14,707 nt of DNA. It comes from JBFLVN01 sp040758475 (GTDB lineage: Bacteria > JAGRBM01). The stretch covers positions 1-14,707 of the forward strand of contig JBFLVN010000068.1 in assembly GCA_040758475.1 (NCBI GenBank). Direction: 5' to 3'. The notes under the pieces were generated by a model that was not told where the DNA came from, ran no database searches, and was given only the letters and a program-made list of their open reading frames with translations. A program made the position numbers and the translations under genes. Below, one piece after another: positions 13,755 to 14,707 of this stretch; position 1 is the stretch's first letter; every line of letters starts with the position of its first letter.

Positions 13755-14707
13755 CGTCCGCCGTTTTCCTCCCAGATCGAATCACGGTTGCGGCCGGCCC
13801 GTTTGCTTCTGTAGAGCGCTTCATCGGCTCGGCGGATCACTTCCGAGAGCGTGCGGCCGTGTTCCGGGAAAGCCGCGATGCCGGCGCAAAGGCTCACGGG
13901 AAATTCCCGGCCCGCGAAGCGCAAGGGATTTTCTTCCAGGTAAAGCCGCACCCGCTTGCAATAGGCAAGGGCCCCGCCGCTCGAGGCGCCCGCAAGGCGC
14001 ACGACGAATTCATCTCCCCCCAGGCGTGCGCACACGTCTTCATAACCGCGGGCCCCGTGCCTAAGGCCCTGGGCGACCTGGTGGATGAGGGCGGAACCGG
14101 CGGCGTGGCCGTGGGCGTCGTTGAGCTGTTTTAAATTATCCACGTCCACCATGACGATGGCGTAGGGTTCTTGCAGGCGGTCCCGGAGGTCCGCCGCCCG
14201 CGTGAAGTAGCGCATGTTGGGAAGGCCGGTGAGGTCGTCCATGTGGGCTTCGAGAAAGAGCGTCCGCTCCTTGGCCGCGCCGACCGTCTCGGCTTCGGCC
14301 GAAAAATAGGCGACGATCCCCAGACCCGTGAGCGGCCAGAGGAGCCCCCGCAGGTTCGAGAGCCATTCCCCGGCCGTCACGAACCGGAAGACGAGGGATT
14401 CCCCGTCGAAGGGGGAGAGGCAGAGGACGAGGACCGCCGCGATGGCGGCGTGGGCGTACGTGCTCCTTCGCCCCGCAGCCGGAGCGTTTCCGTAGATTAC
14501 GATGTAGTAGAGGAAAACGAACGGGCTTTTCGCCATGCCCGTCGAAGCGATCACCAGCGTGATCCAGAACAGGTCGATCCAGCCCTCGATCCGCATCTTG
14601 CGGTGCTCCGAGAATCCCGGAAGCTCGATGTAGTGGAACGCCAGGGTGTAGAGAATCATGTAGAGGGAGAGCCACAGGGGCGGCCCGCCGGGGGAGAGCT
14701 TTCCTTC
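13751..14707 (-). CDS. Membrane-anchored GGDEF diguanylate cyclase (partial, N-terminus outside window)
   Basis: The last 318 residues of a diguanylate cyclase are present; the frame stays open to the window edge. The region upstream of the ATG at 14659 still encodes a helix (PPLWLSLYMILYTLAF), so the true start lies beyond the window. Several hydrophobic helices (LFWITLVIASTGMA, FVFLYYIVIYG, AAIAAVLVLCL, LRGLLWPLTGLGIVAYF) form an N-terminal membrane sensor region. A GGDEF domain follows: DDLTGLPNMRYF, the metal-binding VDVDNLKQLND, G-G-D-E-F at 14006-14020, and the closing ADEALYRSKRAGRNR. The active-site motif is intact, so c-di-GMP synthesis from two GTP is expected at the inner face of the membrane. 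The I-site position before GGDEF reads G-Y-E-D, lacking the arginine of the RxxD feedback motif. No EAL or PilZ partner is nearby. Its stop overlaps the convergent hypothetical gene by 4 bp. Confidence 0.93.
   Translation of the reverse strand, partial: EGKLSPGGPPLWLSLYMILYTLAFHYIELPGFSEHRKMRIEGWIDLFWITLVIASTGMAKSPFVFLYYIVIYGNAPAAGRRSTYAHAAIAAVLVLCLSPFDGESLVFRFVTAGEWLSNLRGLLWPLTGLGIVAYFSAEAETVGAAKERTLFLEAHMDDLTGLPNMRYFTRAADLRDRLQEPYAIVMVDVDNLKQLNDAHGHAAGSALIHQVAQGLRHGARGYEDVCARLGGDEFVVRLAGASSGGALAYCKRVRLYLEENPLRFAGREFPVSLCAGIAAFPEHGRTLSEVIRRADEALYRSKRAGRNRDSIWEENGGR

Noticed and set aside
1..14707. tRNA, rRNA, CRISPR array, IS element or phage attachment site
   Set aside because: No repeat arrays, transposase motifs or structured RNA signatures were seen on either strand.

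Overview
The window is a gene-dense, GC-rich stretch (clearly above 60% GC by eye) of bacterial chromosome. Lipoboxes, Sec signal peptides, a DsbC-like/CcdA thiol-redox pair and a membrane diguanylate cyclase point to a Gram-negative, didermic bacterium. The lineage cannot be fixed from sequence alone; the mixture of genes would suit a deltaproteobacterium-like or candidate-phylum genome. There are no rRNA, tRNA, CRISPR, IS or phage genes, and nothing indicates recent horizontal transfer. Fifteen protein genes are supported; the first and the last run off the window.

Layout. (1) 1-996, minus: a nitroreductase-family flavoprotein followed by a secreted protein with a carboxypeptidase-regulatory-like beta domain (partial). 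(2) 1049-3694, plus: a TgpA-type membrane transglutaminase and a small cyclic-nucleotide-binding-domain protein. (3) 3695-5256, minus: a lipoprotein translationally coupled to a family-2 glycosyltransferase. (4) 5389-9677, plus, after a compact divergent promoter region: a large secreted protein that joins an unrecognised N-terminal region to an ABC_sub_bind-type periplasmic binding domain, then CcdA, then a DsbC-like thioredoxin-fold lipoprotein, closed by a strong intrinsic terminator. (5) 9728-10929, minus: a small single-pass membrane protein and a CDF zinc/divalent-cation exporter. (6) 11067-13754, plus: a radical SAM/SPASM enzyme, two short membrane proteins coupled by ATGA overlaps, and a 207-residue soluble protein of unknown function. 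(7) 13751-14707, minus: a membrane-anchored GGDEF diguanylate cyclase (partial at its N-terminus).

How the genes may work together. CcdA plus the lipoprotein form a recognisable electron-relay pair: CcdA carries reductant across the inner membrane and the lipoprotein's CPYC site can be kept reduced for disulfide isomerisation or reduction. The radical SAM gene and the two membrane genes behind it are the most intriguing unit. The enzyme has the complete seven-cysteine SPASM pattern, there is no recognisable precursor peptide, and the tight coupling suggests that the enzyme acts with the two membrane proteins. The rest of the window is general cell-envelope and signalling housekeeping.

Two convergent gene pairs have no spacing at all, and several genes use GTG or TTG starts, consistent with a compact GC-rich genome.
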